A stretch of DNA of 48,450 nucleotides from Kamptonema formosum PCC 6407. GTDB taxonomy: Bacteria > Cyanobacteriota > Cyanobacteriia > Cyanobacteriales > Microcoleaceae. Below, piece by piece: positions 18,579-26,367 of this stretch; the first letter of the stretch is position 1, and every line of letters starts with the position of its first letter. The position numbers and the translations under genes were made by a program. The notes beneath the pieces are model-generated. The model saw only the letters and a list, made by a program, of their open reading frames with translations. It was not told the origin of the DNA and searched no databases. The stretch is taken from the NCBI RefSeq assembly GCF_000332155.1, contig NZ_KB235903.1, positions 809,015-857,464 of the forward strand. Direction: 5' to 3'.

Positions 18579-18650
18579 GGTGGGCGCTGCAATTATCTGA
18601 TTCAATTAGCTGATTCAATTAGAATAAATATCGTCATAGCAGCGCCCACC
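18579..18650. repeat. Perfect 12-bp inverted repeat between convergent genes
   Basis: GGTGGGCGCTGC (18579-18590) and GCAGCGCCCACC (18639-18650) are perfect complements, 48 bp apart. The intervening DNA holds two copies of CTGATTCAATTAG-type sequence. The arms are extended by TTTTG on the left and AAAAC on the right, as in a small foldback element. The GTGGGC core recurs in the hairpin at 30054. It could act as a bidirectional terminator for the hydrolase gene and gcvT, or be a MITE remnant. Confidence 0.7.
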
Positions 18651-18688
18651 AAAACTGCTGTTAATTTGTGTTTTCCTGGTTCCTTATT

Positions 18689-19861
18689 CTATCTTTTGGG
18701 CGATCGATAAAATGGTCGTTTAACAACAACACCCGGATAATTTTTCCCTCGAATTTCTACCTCTAACTGCTGACCGATCGCAGCTAGGGGAGTCGGAACA
18801 TAAGCCAGCGCGATCGCCTTATTTAAAGTCGGAGATAATGTGCCACTGGTAATTTCCCCCACGACTACACCCTCAGACAAAACTGGATAGCCGTGACGGG
18901 CGATATGTCTTCCCTCCATTTCTAAGCCTACCAAACGCTTCGCTACTCCCGTCGCCTTCTGCTGTTCTAGAACTTTGCGCCCAATAAAATAGCCCTTACT
19001 ATCCAAATGAACTACCCAACCCAATCCAGCTTCTAAGGGTGTGGTAGTATCGTCAATATCTTGGCTATAAAGGCACATAGCCGCTTCTAGGCGCAACGTA
19101 TCCCTAGCCCCTAAGCCGCAAGGAACCACGCCCGCAGCTAGCAGATTTCGCCACAGTTCTTTCCCTGCGATCGCATCTAGCATCACCTCAAATCCATCCT
19201 CGCCAGTGTAGCCCGTTCTGGCAATAAAAGCAGGCTCACCGAGTACCGTTGCCTCTAAATGACCGAAAAACTTCACTGCTGCTAGATTTTCCTTGACAAA
19301 TTGTTGCAGATGTGCTGTAGCTTGCGGCCCTTGAACAGCGATCAGCACTTTTTCCTTGGAGATGTCGATGAAACTAATCCCACTCAATTCTAAATGGGCC
19401 CCAATCCAAGCTTTATCCCTAGCACGAGTAGCAGCATTGACAATCATCACCCCTCGCTGTTCGCCAGTGGTAGGGTCGGGGTCTTGATAATAAAAGATAA
19501 TGTCATCTAATATACAGCCTTTGGCATTTAGCAAGACAGTATATTGAGCTTGACCGGGCTGCAAACGGCCCAGATCCGAAGGTACTAAAGTCTGGAGTTT
19601 TTCTATCAGGTTTTTACCTCTGAGGCCGAATTTCCCCATGTGGGAAATGTCAAACATTCCCGCACGCGATCGCACCGCCTGATGTTCGGTATTAATCCCC
19701 CTGTATTGTACAGCCATTTCCCAGCCGGAGAAGGGAACCATCCGGGCTTTAAGTTCTAAAGATAGATCGAACAGAGGAGTGCGAGCCAGAGAACTTGTCG
19801 CCTCTGGGCGCAAATTTTCAGCGTTACTGGGTTCAGTTGACTTTGCCACAGGTAGCCCCAT
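18689..19861 (-). CDS. gcvT: Aminomethyltransferase, T-protein of the glycine cleavage system
   Basis: A 390-residue tetrahydrofolate-dependent enzyme that releases ammonia from the H-protein arm and makes methylene-THF. Family motifs in order: LKARMVPFSGWEMAVQYRGI, HQAVRSRAGMFDISHMGK, QGPQA, ARTGYTGEDGFEVM, PCGLGARDTLRLEAAMCLYSQDID (folate site) and the C-terminal GEITSGTLSPTL barrel domain. The N-terminus is about 25 residues longer than in Escherichia coli and of low complexity; an internal start nearer LFDLSLEL is possible, but the ATG at 19861 is the best candidate. No glycine riboswitch is visible in the 94 bp upstream before the antiporter's stop, so regulation is not evident. Confidence 0.97.
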   Translation of the reverse strand: MGLPVAKSTEPSNAENLRPEATSSLARTPLFDLSLELKARMVPFSGWEMAVQYRGINTEHQAVRSRAGMFDISHMGKFGLRGKNLIEKLQTLVPSDLGRLQPGQAQYTVLLNAKGCILDDIIFYYQDPDPTTGEQRGVMIVNAATRARDKAWIGAHLELSGISFIDISKEKVLIAVQGPQATAHLQQFVKENLAAVKFFGHLEATVLGEPAFIARTGYTGEDGFEVMLDAIAGKELWRNLLAAGVVPCGLGARDTLRLEAAMCLYSQDIDDTTTPLEAGLGWVVHLDSKGYFIGRKVLEQQKATGVAKRLVGLEMEGRHIARHGYPVLSEGVVVGEITSGTLSPTLNKAIALAYVPTPLAAIGQQLEVEIRGKNYPGVVVKRPFYRSPKR

Positions 19862-19955
19862 CGTTACAGATTGATTCCTTCTGATTTTAATGGATGTAAC
19901 TTCATTTATACCTTCTCTTAGGATGATGAGCCTGGTATAGATTTTGACAATACAA

Positions 19956-22022
19956 CTAGATATTAGTCAGTCGATGTGGTTCTCCCAACATCACGATCGA
20001 ACAGGTCAACTGTCCAAGCAACTGAGTTGTGACATCGCTGACTGCTAATCCCGCCGCCGTGCGGTTTCTAGTCGATCGCAACACCACCAAATCAGCAGCA
20101 CCAGACGCAGTGACAATTTCCCTAACGACATCTACACCTCGCCTCACCTCAATCTGAACTTCCGCCTTACCTTCCACCCCTGATTTAGCAACCAAAAGCA
20201 ATAATTGCGAGTGAATCCAAGCAATCCCAGAATCCTTAATTCCCCGGTTGCACAAATGCAGCACAGTGATTTGCAGTTGAGAATCTCCTAGCGCTCTGGC
20301 AAACTGTATTAGCCGCACTGCTTCAGAGTTCAAGTTTTCCACCGGCACTAAAACGCGCTTAATTTTATTGGGTTCAACCAGCAAGCGCGTCACCGCCACT
20401 GGACAGTGAGCGGCCCACAGCACGCCGTCAATTACATTGCCAAACAAGCGAGCTCTCAGTCCCGTCCGTTTCCCCCAACCCATAACAATTAAATGCGCTT
20501 TTTGTTCGCGAGCAACACGGGCTATTGCTTGGGAAATATCATTATCAATTCTTAGGGTTGGCTGAGATTTGACACCAAGTTTTACTGCCATTTGTTGGGC
20601 TTTTTCCAGCAATGTTTCGCTCCGGTGCAAAGCCATTTCTAACTGGGGCGCATCCATGTTTTGAGTGTGAGGTGCGGTAATTGCTAGCGGTACAATTTGA
20701 CCGCTATTGCCATGAGCTAACAGAGCTGCCATCTCAATTAGATATCTTTCTGTATCGGGATTGTACACTGGTACAACTACCGTTAATGCAGGATTTTCGG
20801 CGGTGGATTCCCAATTTTTTGAAAAGGTTTCCGCTTCCACATTTTTCGAGGTAGTTGTTAGCCCTACTGCAACTCTACTGGTAACTATTGGACCTAATGT
20901 TGCTGTTACTAACATTAGAACAATTACACTATTTAAAATGTCTTCAGTAAGCAGCCCAGCTCGGTAGCCCACCAAAGTCGCTGCCAAAGTTGCACCAACT
21001 TGAGGCAAAGATAACGACCACATAGTTAGAAATTCTTTAGTGTTGTAGCCGTAGATAAGTTTAGCTAAGTAGGCTGCTATCCCCTTACTACTAATTAAAG
21101 CCATAACAATCGTCAGGGGAATTGTTACAGAAACAATACTTTTTATAAAAGTTTGGACATCAATTAATAACCCCAAATCCACAAAAAATATCGGAACAAA
21201 TAACACGCTACCTACGAAAACAACTTTATCTTTAACTGCACCTTCTCCTACAGCTTCATTAACAGCTAAACCAGCCAGAAATGCCCCAATAATTTTTTCT
21301 ACACCAATGAGCTGAGCGCCTAATGATGCTAGAAAAACGGCTAGCAATACAAATAAAAATTGGTTGCCTTCTTGATCTCCAGTACGGCGGAAAAATTCTC
21401 TACCTGCCCAGTCAAAGCCAAAGATAACGACGGCTGTATAAATAGCTAAACTTACCAGCAGAGTGACAAAATTGATGGGTGAGAATTCTCCGGCATGAAT
21501 AGCAACACAAACGGCTAATACCAACAATGCACCAATGTCTGTAAAAATGGTAGCACCGATTGTTACCATGACTGATTCATTGCTAGCTACTCCCAAGCGA
21601 CTAACAATAGGATAAGCGAGTAAAGTGTGAGAAGCTAACAGCGAACCTATTAAAATTGAAGCATTCCAATCAAAACCAAAAATTCGACCGACAGCGGTTC
21701 CAGCAATCATGGGTACGGCAAAAGTTAAACTGCCAAAACCCATAGAACGATGTTTCTTTTTACGGAACTGCTCAATGTCTACTTCTAAACCTGCTACAAA
21801 CATCAAGTAAAGTAAACCGATATCTGATAGCAGCTTCATGGTGGGCATTTCTTTGTCAAGTAATTGTAGCCCGTTGGGGCCCAGGAGAACGCCCGCAGCT
21901 AGCAAACCAACTAATCCGGGAATCTTGAAGCGCTCAAAGATGATGGGCACACTCAAAATCACCAAAAGTAAAACTACAAAAGGAACAATGGGTTCTGAAA
22001 GAACTTCTGCAAAGTGTCCCAT
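19956..22022 (-). CDS. CPA2-family Na+(K+)/H+ antiporter with two C-terminal USP-like domains
   Basis: A membrane antiporter with a two-part layout. Residues about 1-390 form 11-12 membrane segments with the family's GLVGLLAAGVLLGPNG, GLLYLMFVAGLEVD and ATIFTDIGALLVLAV motifs; the Thr-Asp pair in the last is where CPA2 ion-binding residues lie. The C-terminal about 280 residues carry two universal-stress-like folds, including LIVMGWGKRTGLRARLFGNVIDGVLWAAHCPVAV, a nucleotide-binding-type loop. Together they suggest pH or cation homeostasis gated by nucleotide or stress signals. I start at the ATG at 22022 (688 residues); a TTG at 22061 would add 13 residues that lack hydrophobic or conserved character. 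It diverges from the methyltransferase gene at 22221. Confidence 0.93.
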   Translation of the reverse strand: MGHFAEVLSEPIVPFVVLLLVILSVPIIFERFKIPGLVGLLAAGVLLGPNGLQLLDKEMPTMKLLSDIGLLYLMFVAGLEVDIEQFRKKKHRSMGFGSLTFAVPMIAGTAVGRIFGFDWNASILIGSLLASHTLLAYPIVSRLGVASNESVMVTIGATIFTDIGALLVLAVCVAIHAGEFSPINFVTLLVSLAIYTAVVIFGFDWAGREFFRRTGDQEGNQFLFVLLAVFLASLGAQLIGVEKIIGAFLAGLAVNEAVGEGAVKDKVVFVGSVLFVPIFFVDLGLLIDVQTFIKSIVSVTIPLTIVMALISSKGIAAYLAKLIYGYNTKEFLTMWSLSLPQVGATLAATLVGYRAGLLTEDILNSVIVLMLVTATLGPIVTSRVAVGLTTTSKNVEAETFSKNWESTAENPALTVVVPVYNPDTERYLIEMAALLAHGNSGQIVPLAITAPHTQNMDAPQLEMALHRSETLLEKAQQMAVKLGVKSQPTLRIDNDISQAIARVAREQKAHLIVMGWGKRTGLRARLFGNVIDGVLWAAHCPVAVTRLLVEPNKIKRVLVPVENLNSEAVRLIQFARALGDSQLQITVLHLCNRGIKDSGIAWIHSQLLLLVAKSGVEGKAEVQIEVRRGVDVVREIVTASGAADLVVLRSTRNRTAAGLAVSDVTTQLLGQLTCSIVMLGEPHRLTNI

Positions 22023-22144
22023 AATTAACTCAAGTTGGGGGTGAAGGTGGGATTTGTTCAATTGTCAATGATCTTGAAACTTTTGACTACCCTCCCCTAG
22101 ATATATAGTTATGATTTGGATATAATAACGTATATGCACTCAAT

Positions 22145-22221
22145 TTACCAATTACCAATTACCAATTACCAATTACCAATTACCAATTACCAATTACCAA
22201 TTACCAATTACCAATTACCAA
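22145..22221. repeat. Eleven perfect TTACCAA heptamers abutting a start codon
   Basis: Eleven exact head-to-tail TTACCAA units run from 22145 to 22221, and the last A is the first base of the methyltransferase's ATG. Nothing resembling a ribosome-binding site lies within the array. The unit is 7 bp, so any upstream in-frame start would be frame-shifted by a change in copy number. Confidence 0.95.
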
Positions 22222-23345
22222 TGACTAAATATTTTGCTACTGTTGCTCGTGGTTTAGAACCACTTGCTGCTCAAGAATTAGAACGGCTGGGAGCTCAAGA
22301 TGTTCGTCCTGATTTTACGGGGGTATATTTTGCGGGCGATCGCGCTTTACTTTATCGCGTGAATCTTTGGGCGAGGATGATATTTAGAGTGCTGGTTCCG
22401 ATAGCTGAGTTCCAGTGTGATGACTCCGATATGCTCTACCGGGAAGTGCAAAAAATTGATTGGGAGGAATATCTGGATACTGACAATACTCTGGCAGTGG
22501 ACTGCACGGGGGGCAATCAAAAACTGAACCACACTCATTATACTGCTCTACAGGTAAAAAATTCAATTGCCGATCGACAACGAGGTAATTTTGGGAAGCG
22601 CTCTAATGTTGACACAAAAAATCCTGATTTGCTGATTAACGTTCACATTCATAAAGACCGCTGTATTTTAAGCTTAGACAGTTCTGGTGGCAGTTTGCAT
22701 CGGCGGGGATATCGTCCGGCTGTGGGTGCGGCTCCTCTGAAAGAAACTCTGGCGGCCGCTTTATTAGAGATGGCAGAATGGAATCCTAATTTACCTTTTT
22801 TAGACCCGATGTGCGGTTCTGGAACTCTGCCTTTAGAGGCTGGTTTAAAGGCTTTGAATATTGCACCCGGATTGTTTCGAGAAAAGTTTGGGTTTATGAC
22901 TTGGCGAGATTTTGATGAAGCTCTTTGGGAGCAGTTATGGGAGGAAGCAGAAAATAGCGAATTGTCGGAGTTGAAAGCGGTAATTGGCGGTAGCGATCGC
23001 GATCCTGAAATTTTAACCCAAGCTCGCACCAATGCACAGCAGGCTGGTCTTAAAGATAAGATTAAGTTTGCTCTAACGGAGTTATCACAATTGGAAGCAC
23101 CAGCAGATAGCGGCGTACTGATTTGCAATCCTCCCTATGGCGAACGTCTGGGAGATGCTAGCGAATTGGCAGACCTTTATAAGCTGTTAGGCGATGTTTT
23201 TAAACAGCGTTTTAAGGGTTGGAATGCGTTTATTTTAACAGGGAATAAGGAGTTAGGTAAAAAAGTGGGACTCAAGACAGCACGGCGGATTCATGTTTAT
23301 AATGGAACCTTAGAATGTACTTTACTCAAGTACGAACTGTATTAG
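22221..23345 (+). CDS. THUMP-domain class I SAM-dependent rRNA (guanine-N2) methyltransferase, RlmL N-half/RlmL-like
   Basis: A 374-residue RNA methyltransferase. A ferredoxin-like/THUMP RNA-binding part (about 1-155; FATVARGLEPLAAQELERLGA, RGYRPAVGAAPLKETLAAALL) is followed by a Rossmann methyltransferase domain with DPMCGSGTLPLEAG (SAM motif I) and the catalytic NPPYGERLG motif typical of guanine-N2 or adenine-N6 enzymes. It matches the RlmL (YcbY N-half) group, which makes m2G in the 23S rRNA peptidyl-transferase region. The frame is open further upstream, to about 22116, but those codons merely translate the heptamer array; conserved sequence begins at MTKYFATVARGLEP, so I start at 22221. 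The translation start has no ribosome site, which is unusual. Confidence 0.92.
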   Translation: MTKYFATVARGLEPLAAQELERLGAQDVRPDFTGVYFAGDRALLYRVNLWARMIFRVLVPIAEFQCDDSDMLYREVQKIDWEEYLDTDNTLAVDCTGGNQKLNHTHYTALQVKNSIADRQRGNFGKRSNVDTKNPDLLINVHIHKDRCILSLDSSGGSLHRRGYRPAVGAAPLKETLAAALLEMAEWNPNLPFLDPMCGSGTLPLEAGLKALNIAPGLFREKFGFMTWRDFDEALWEQLWEEAENSELSELKAVIGGSDRDPEILTQARTNAQQAGLKDKIKFALTELSQLEAPADSGVLICNPPYGERLGDASELADLYKLLGDVFKQRFKGWNAFILTGNKELGKKVGLKTARRIHVYNGTLECTLLKYELY

Positions 23346-23355
23346 AATCTAATTT

Positions 23356-23742
23356 CTAAAGTGGCAACAAAGAAACGTGAGCAGAAACTATTTTCCAACC
23401 TTCAGGAAATTTACGCCACATCTGACTCTGCCGGCCTTCCCGCAGAATACCATCAATGATGCGGCGAAATTCCAGAGTTACAGCGGCCATATCTGCATCA
23501 AAAGTAACAACTTTGAGATTAAACATTTCACGTTCTAAATTCAAAGGCGATCTGCCTTGGCGAAAAGCTCTAATTCGATCGCTACCATAAAGGTTTTCAG
23601 TCACGCCAAAACGCACAACATCTGGTGAATCCCAGAACAGTTCACTGAGAGTTTCAATATCATTAGTACAAAGGGCTTTTTCATATTTGAGATAAAGTTC
23701 CGTTAACTCAGACACTAAAATAGGATCATTAATTTTAGTCAT
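23356..23742 (-). CDS. AtzH/HpxZ-like NTF2-superfamily protein (DUF3225)
   Basis: A 128-residue protein with a cone-shaped NTF2/SnoaL-like fold. It shows LYLKYEKALCTNDIETLSELFWDSPDVVRFGVTENLYG, the conserved opening of AtzH/HpxZ (DUF3225) proteins, then IRAFRQGRSP and WRKFPEGWKIVSAHVSLLP at the end. HpxZ-type proteins occur with oxalurate/allantoin or amidase genes, but no amidase is adjacent here. The frame is open to 23829, but those extra 29 codons translate intergenic GGAGCGGGGGAGC-type repeats, so I start at the ATG at 23742. No ribosome site is evident in the AGAAGGA-type repeat before it (complementary sequence CCTTCTTCTT). Convergent with the methyltransferase; only 10 bp separate their stops. 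Confidence 0.85.
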   Translation of the reverse strand: MTKINDPILVSELTELYLKYEKALCTNDIETLSELFWDSPDVVRFGVTENLYGSDRIRAFRQGRSPLNLEREMFNLKVVTFDADMAAVTLEFRRIIDGILREGRQSQMWRKFPEGWKIVSAHVSLLPL

Positions 23743-23746
23743 AAGA

Positions 23747-23933
23747 AGAAGGAAGAAGGAAGAAGGGGAGCGGGGGAGCGGAGGAGCAGGGGAGCGGAGG
23801 AGATGGGGAGGATGGGGGGTAATTAGCAATTAGCAATTAGCAATTAGCAATTAGCCATTACCAATTACCAATTACCAATTACCAATTACCAATTACCAGT
23901 TAACAGTTAACAGTTAACAGTTAACAATTAAAA
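23747..23933. repeat. Composite block of five tandem repeat families
   Basis: In order: AAGAAGG heptamers (about 23747-23765), GGGGAGCGG/GGAGGA units (23766-23818), five AATTAGC heptamers (23820-23856), about six CAATTAC heptamers (23858-23898) and four AGTTAAC heptamers (23898-23926). The block fills the gap between the AtzH-like gene and the cyclophilin gene. Successive families differ from each other by only one or two bases, as if one array mutated and expanded stepwise. Confidence 0.9.
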
Positions 23934-23934
23934 A

Positions 23935-24354
23935 TTACCGCTCAATTTTGACAGAAATAATCTTGTCGCCTTGGCGGATAGCATTGACTACATCCATATC
24001 TTCAGTTTTGCCAAAAGTCGTATGGACTCCATCTAAATGAGATTGAGGAGAGTGGCAAATAAAGAATTGACTACCGCCAGTATCGCGACCTGCATGGGCC
24101 ATTGATAAAGTCCCTGCCAGGTGTTTGTTGCTGTTAATTTCGCACTTGATTTTGTAGCCAGGGCCCCCCGTTCCAGTACCTTGAGGACAACCTCCTTGAA
24201 TCATAAAATTAGGGATGACTCGGTGGAACTTCAGGCCGTCATAAAAACCTTTTTCAGCCAAGTCTACAAAATTCTTCACCGTATTCGGTGCATCCTGGTC
24301 AAACATATCCAAATGGATAGTGCCTTTTTCCGTTTCCATGATAGCGCGAGTCAT
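23935..24354 (-). CDS. Cyclophilin-type peptidyl-prolyl cis-trans isomerase
   Basis: A 139-residue cytoplasmic cyclophilin that speeds proline isomerisation during folding. Active-site signatures: [25 protein letters not shown], with the catalytic Arg in [21 protein letters not shown]; and the [11 protein letters not shown] segment at the end of the pocket. No signal peptide, so not the periplasmic form. It is short but complete for a bacterial single-domain enzyme. ATG at 24354; AGGAGCAAAAAAAATC precedes it, placing AGGAG about 12 bases upstream. The stop lies next to the composite heptamer block. No operon partner: the nearest same-strand gene (24591) is 236 bp upstream. Confidence 0.95.
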   Translation of the reverse strand: MTRAIMETEKGTIHLDMFDQDAPNTVKNFVDLAEKGFYDGLKFHRVIPNFMIQGGCPQGTGTGGPGYKIKCEINSNKHLAGTLSMAHAGRDTGGSQFFICHSPQSHLDGVHTTFGKTEDMDVVNAIRQGDKIISVKIER

Positions 24355-24590
24355 GATTTTTTTTGCTCCTGAGAATCAGTGTTCCGTAATCACAAGCCTG
24401 AGCGAATCTAGAGAGATTCAAAAAGGATTCGTCAAATTGCGGCTCCCAGATTCTAACATAAGTAGAGGGTACAGAGAAGAGAGCAGAGGTCAAAAAGATT
24501 TAGTTACGTTACTAGCAATTGCGTGTAATTCTGGATAGAATTATCCTCTGCGTCTCCTCTCAACTAGGGAGATAATCTTCTCCTTCCAAA

Positions 24591-24800
24591 TTAGTTGGTC
24601 GTATAATCGGCATCAATCCAACAACGAGGCAGCGTTTCGCCCGAAGGAAAAACTAATGTTTCCTTGGCAAAACTATCTGGTTGTTGCTCCTCTTGACCAG
24701 CTTGAATTTGCCCCGGAACTTCATTCTTCATAGGGCTTAACAATGCCTCTATATCTAGGATTTCTACCAGCGTGCCGGATTCTTTTTCTTTTAAAAGCAT
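24591..24800 (-). CDS. Small conserved-looking protein of 69 residues, unknown function
   Basis: A 69-residue soluble, acidic protein. It has two parts: an N-terminal segment (LKEKESGTLVEILDIEALLSPMKNEVPGQ) and a C-terminal segment (FAKETLVFPSGETLPRCWIDADY), joined by a Gln/Glu-rich linker. The pattern 'LVFPSGE-LPRCW-DADY' looks conserved and not random, and a strong AAGGAG lies 8 bases before the ATG at 24800. I do not recognise a named family and see no catalytic residues beyond a single Cys (about residue 61). It precedes the cyclophilin gene on the same strand but with a 236-bp gap. A 612-bp gene-free region lies on its other side. Confidence 0.7.
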   Translation of the reverse strand: MLLKEKESGTLVEILDIEALLSPMKNEVPGQIQAGQEEQQPDSFAKETLVFPSGETLPRCWIDADYTTN

Positions 24801-25412
24801 AGATTCTCCTTAATTAAGCGAATGTGAGTGAGAAGTTAAACACAATTTCAATGTGTTATTTGTATGCGGAAATCAACATTAATAAAATGTCAAATTAAGT
24901 GTCAAATTAGATATAAAATAGGCACTTTAATCTGACAATTTATTTAAGAATTGGCATTTTTTTTGCTCACTATTTACAATCTTAAAGCTTTATAACTGTT
25001 TGCGTATCTCTCTATAGTGTTAATTTATTAGGAGTCTTGGGGCTGCTGATTCTCAAGGCAAAAGCAAGCAATTTTTGATAGGACATTTGAGCGATCGCCA
25101 GGGAAAACGCATCTATCTCAATTGGTCAGAGACTATCAGGACTTACCCATCGATCCCAAAAAATCAAAATTTAAGATAGCTTCGGGTGAGTGCTGTTAAA
25201 GATAACGAATTATAACAAATATTATTCTCAATAAGCTAGAATACGCAAAGTTGCTTGAGAAAATCGGCTCTTGTTTGATCTTCCAACGTTGAGCCTGGAT
25301 AGGTAGCCAGATAGCTTTAAAATTAAATAAGTTTTACCTCTTTAGGAGGATGCTAATAAGCTAGTATTAGTAAGCAGCTAAGAGCTGTTGGCAATATAGA
25401 ACAGAAAACTCA
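24801..25412. other. Gene-free 612 bp with a possible 52-codon coding remnant
   Basis: The left part (24801-25020) is very AT-rich and probably carries divergent promoters for the 69-residue gene and the PstS-like gene. From 25024 to 25179 a plus-strand frame without a start codon reads ...GAADSQGKSKQFLIGHLSDRQGKRIYLNWSETIRTY..., which looks protein-like rather than random and could be the debris of a lost gene. The stretch 25330-25412 holds an AGGAGG and small GCTAATAAGCTAG/AGCAGCTAAGAGCTG-type symmetries. No RNA gene is recognised. Confidence 0.4.
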
Positions 25413-26291
25413 ATGAAACGCTCATTATCGATCGCAACTTTGGTCTTAGCGCAGATTACAGCCGGAACTACCTTGCTGAGCTTGACTAGCTGTACGCCAG
25501 TAACGACTGCTCAAAAAAACGTAGAGCCGCAATCACGGCAAACAGTTAAAATTAGCGGTGCTGGTGCAATTTATCCAGCCTTAAAGGTAGTCGCAGAAGC
25601 CTACGAAAAAAAAGTAACAAACACGGAAATTATCTTCTTCCCTCCGAATCAAAGTGGTGGGGGAATTGCGGGAGTAAAAAACAGTTTAGTTGACATTGGT
25701 GCTCTTACCCGTCAGTTAACAACTGAGGAAAACAACGGTCAACTAACCTATCGCGAGATTGCCAAAGATGCTCTAGTTGTAGCTACTAACCAGAGTGTGA
25801 AAGGGGTGAAAAATTTACAAACAAAAGATTTGCAAAAAATTTACAGTGGTGAGATCGTAAATTGGCGAGATTTAGGCGGGCCAGATGCTAAGATTATTGT
25901 ACTCGATCGCCCTGAAGACGAATCAGCCAAAAAGCTGTTACGAAAGTATTACCTGGGCAAAAGTGTGACCATAACCTCATCAGCGGTGCTACTATCCCAG
26001 GAACCAGAATTAATTAGGGCAATGCAAGACACGCCCTATTCTATAGGGTATTTTTCCCTCGCTTATGCCATTGCAAACAACCTGGTAGTCAACCGCTTAA
26101 GTCTGGATAACATAGCTGCGACAGTCGAAAATGTTAAAGCTGAAAAATACTTGATGGTAAGGACTCTCGGTATTGTCTACAAAACAACTCCCAGTCAAAC
26201 TGTCCAAGGATTTCTTGATTTTGTTGCTAGCGAAGAAGGGGCTACAGAGTTGCTACAATCTGGATTTGTGCCATCTACTGCGAAGAAGTAA
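25413..26291 (+). CDS. PstS-like periplasmic solute-binding lipoprotein
   Basis: A 292-residue type II solute-binding protein of the phosphate (PstS) group. Residues 1-27 form a lipoprotein signal ending in LSLTSC, so Cys27 should be lipidated and the protein anchored to the inner membrane on the outer face. The mature part opens with ISGAGAIYPAL, equivalent to the phosphate-contacting loop of PstS, and has QSGGGIAGVKN, DIGALTRQLT, IVNWRDLGGPDAKI and the hinge-crossing segments of the family. No pstCAB genes follow; instead a sensor histidine kinase begins 76 bp downstream on the same strand, so the binding protein may sense for that kinase rather than feed a transporter. ATG at 25413; the ligand may be phosphate or another oxyanion. 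Confidence 0.88.
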   Translation: MKRSLSIATLVLAQITAGTTLLSLTSCTPVTTAQKNVEPQSRQTVKISGAGAIYPALKVVAEAYEKKVTNTEIIFFPPNQSGGGIAGVKNSLVDIGALTRQLTTEENNGQLTYREIAKDALVVATNQSVKGVKNLQTKDLQKIYSGEIVNWRDLGGPDAKIIVLDRPEDESAKKLLRKYYLGKSVTITSSAVLLSQEPELIRAMQDTPYSIGYFSLAYAIANNLVVNRLSLDNIAATVENVKAEKYLMVRTLGIVYKTTPSQTVQGFLDFVASEEGATELLQSGFVPSTAKK

Positions 26292-26367
26292 ACAAAGTGT
26301 TATTGATTCACCTGCTTACATTGTTAGCTGGTAATGCCTGTGTAATTGTTTCTCAAGCTCATAACTA

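Noticed and set aside
22116-22220. N-terminal extension of the methyltransferase (repeated NYQLPIT units)
   Set aside because: It is a translation of the TTACCAA array, and conserved sequence starts at MTKYFATVARG at 22221.
22649-23128. A 159-codon frame opposite the methyltransferase gene
   Set aside because: It is a shadow of a clearly conserved gene, with no start signal or recognisable family.
23743-23829. N-terminal extension of the AtzH-like protein (Pro/Ser/Leu-rich)
   Set aside because: It is a translation of GGAGCGGGGGAGC-type repeats, and family sequence begins at MTKINDP.
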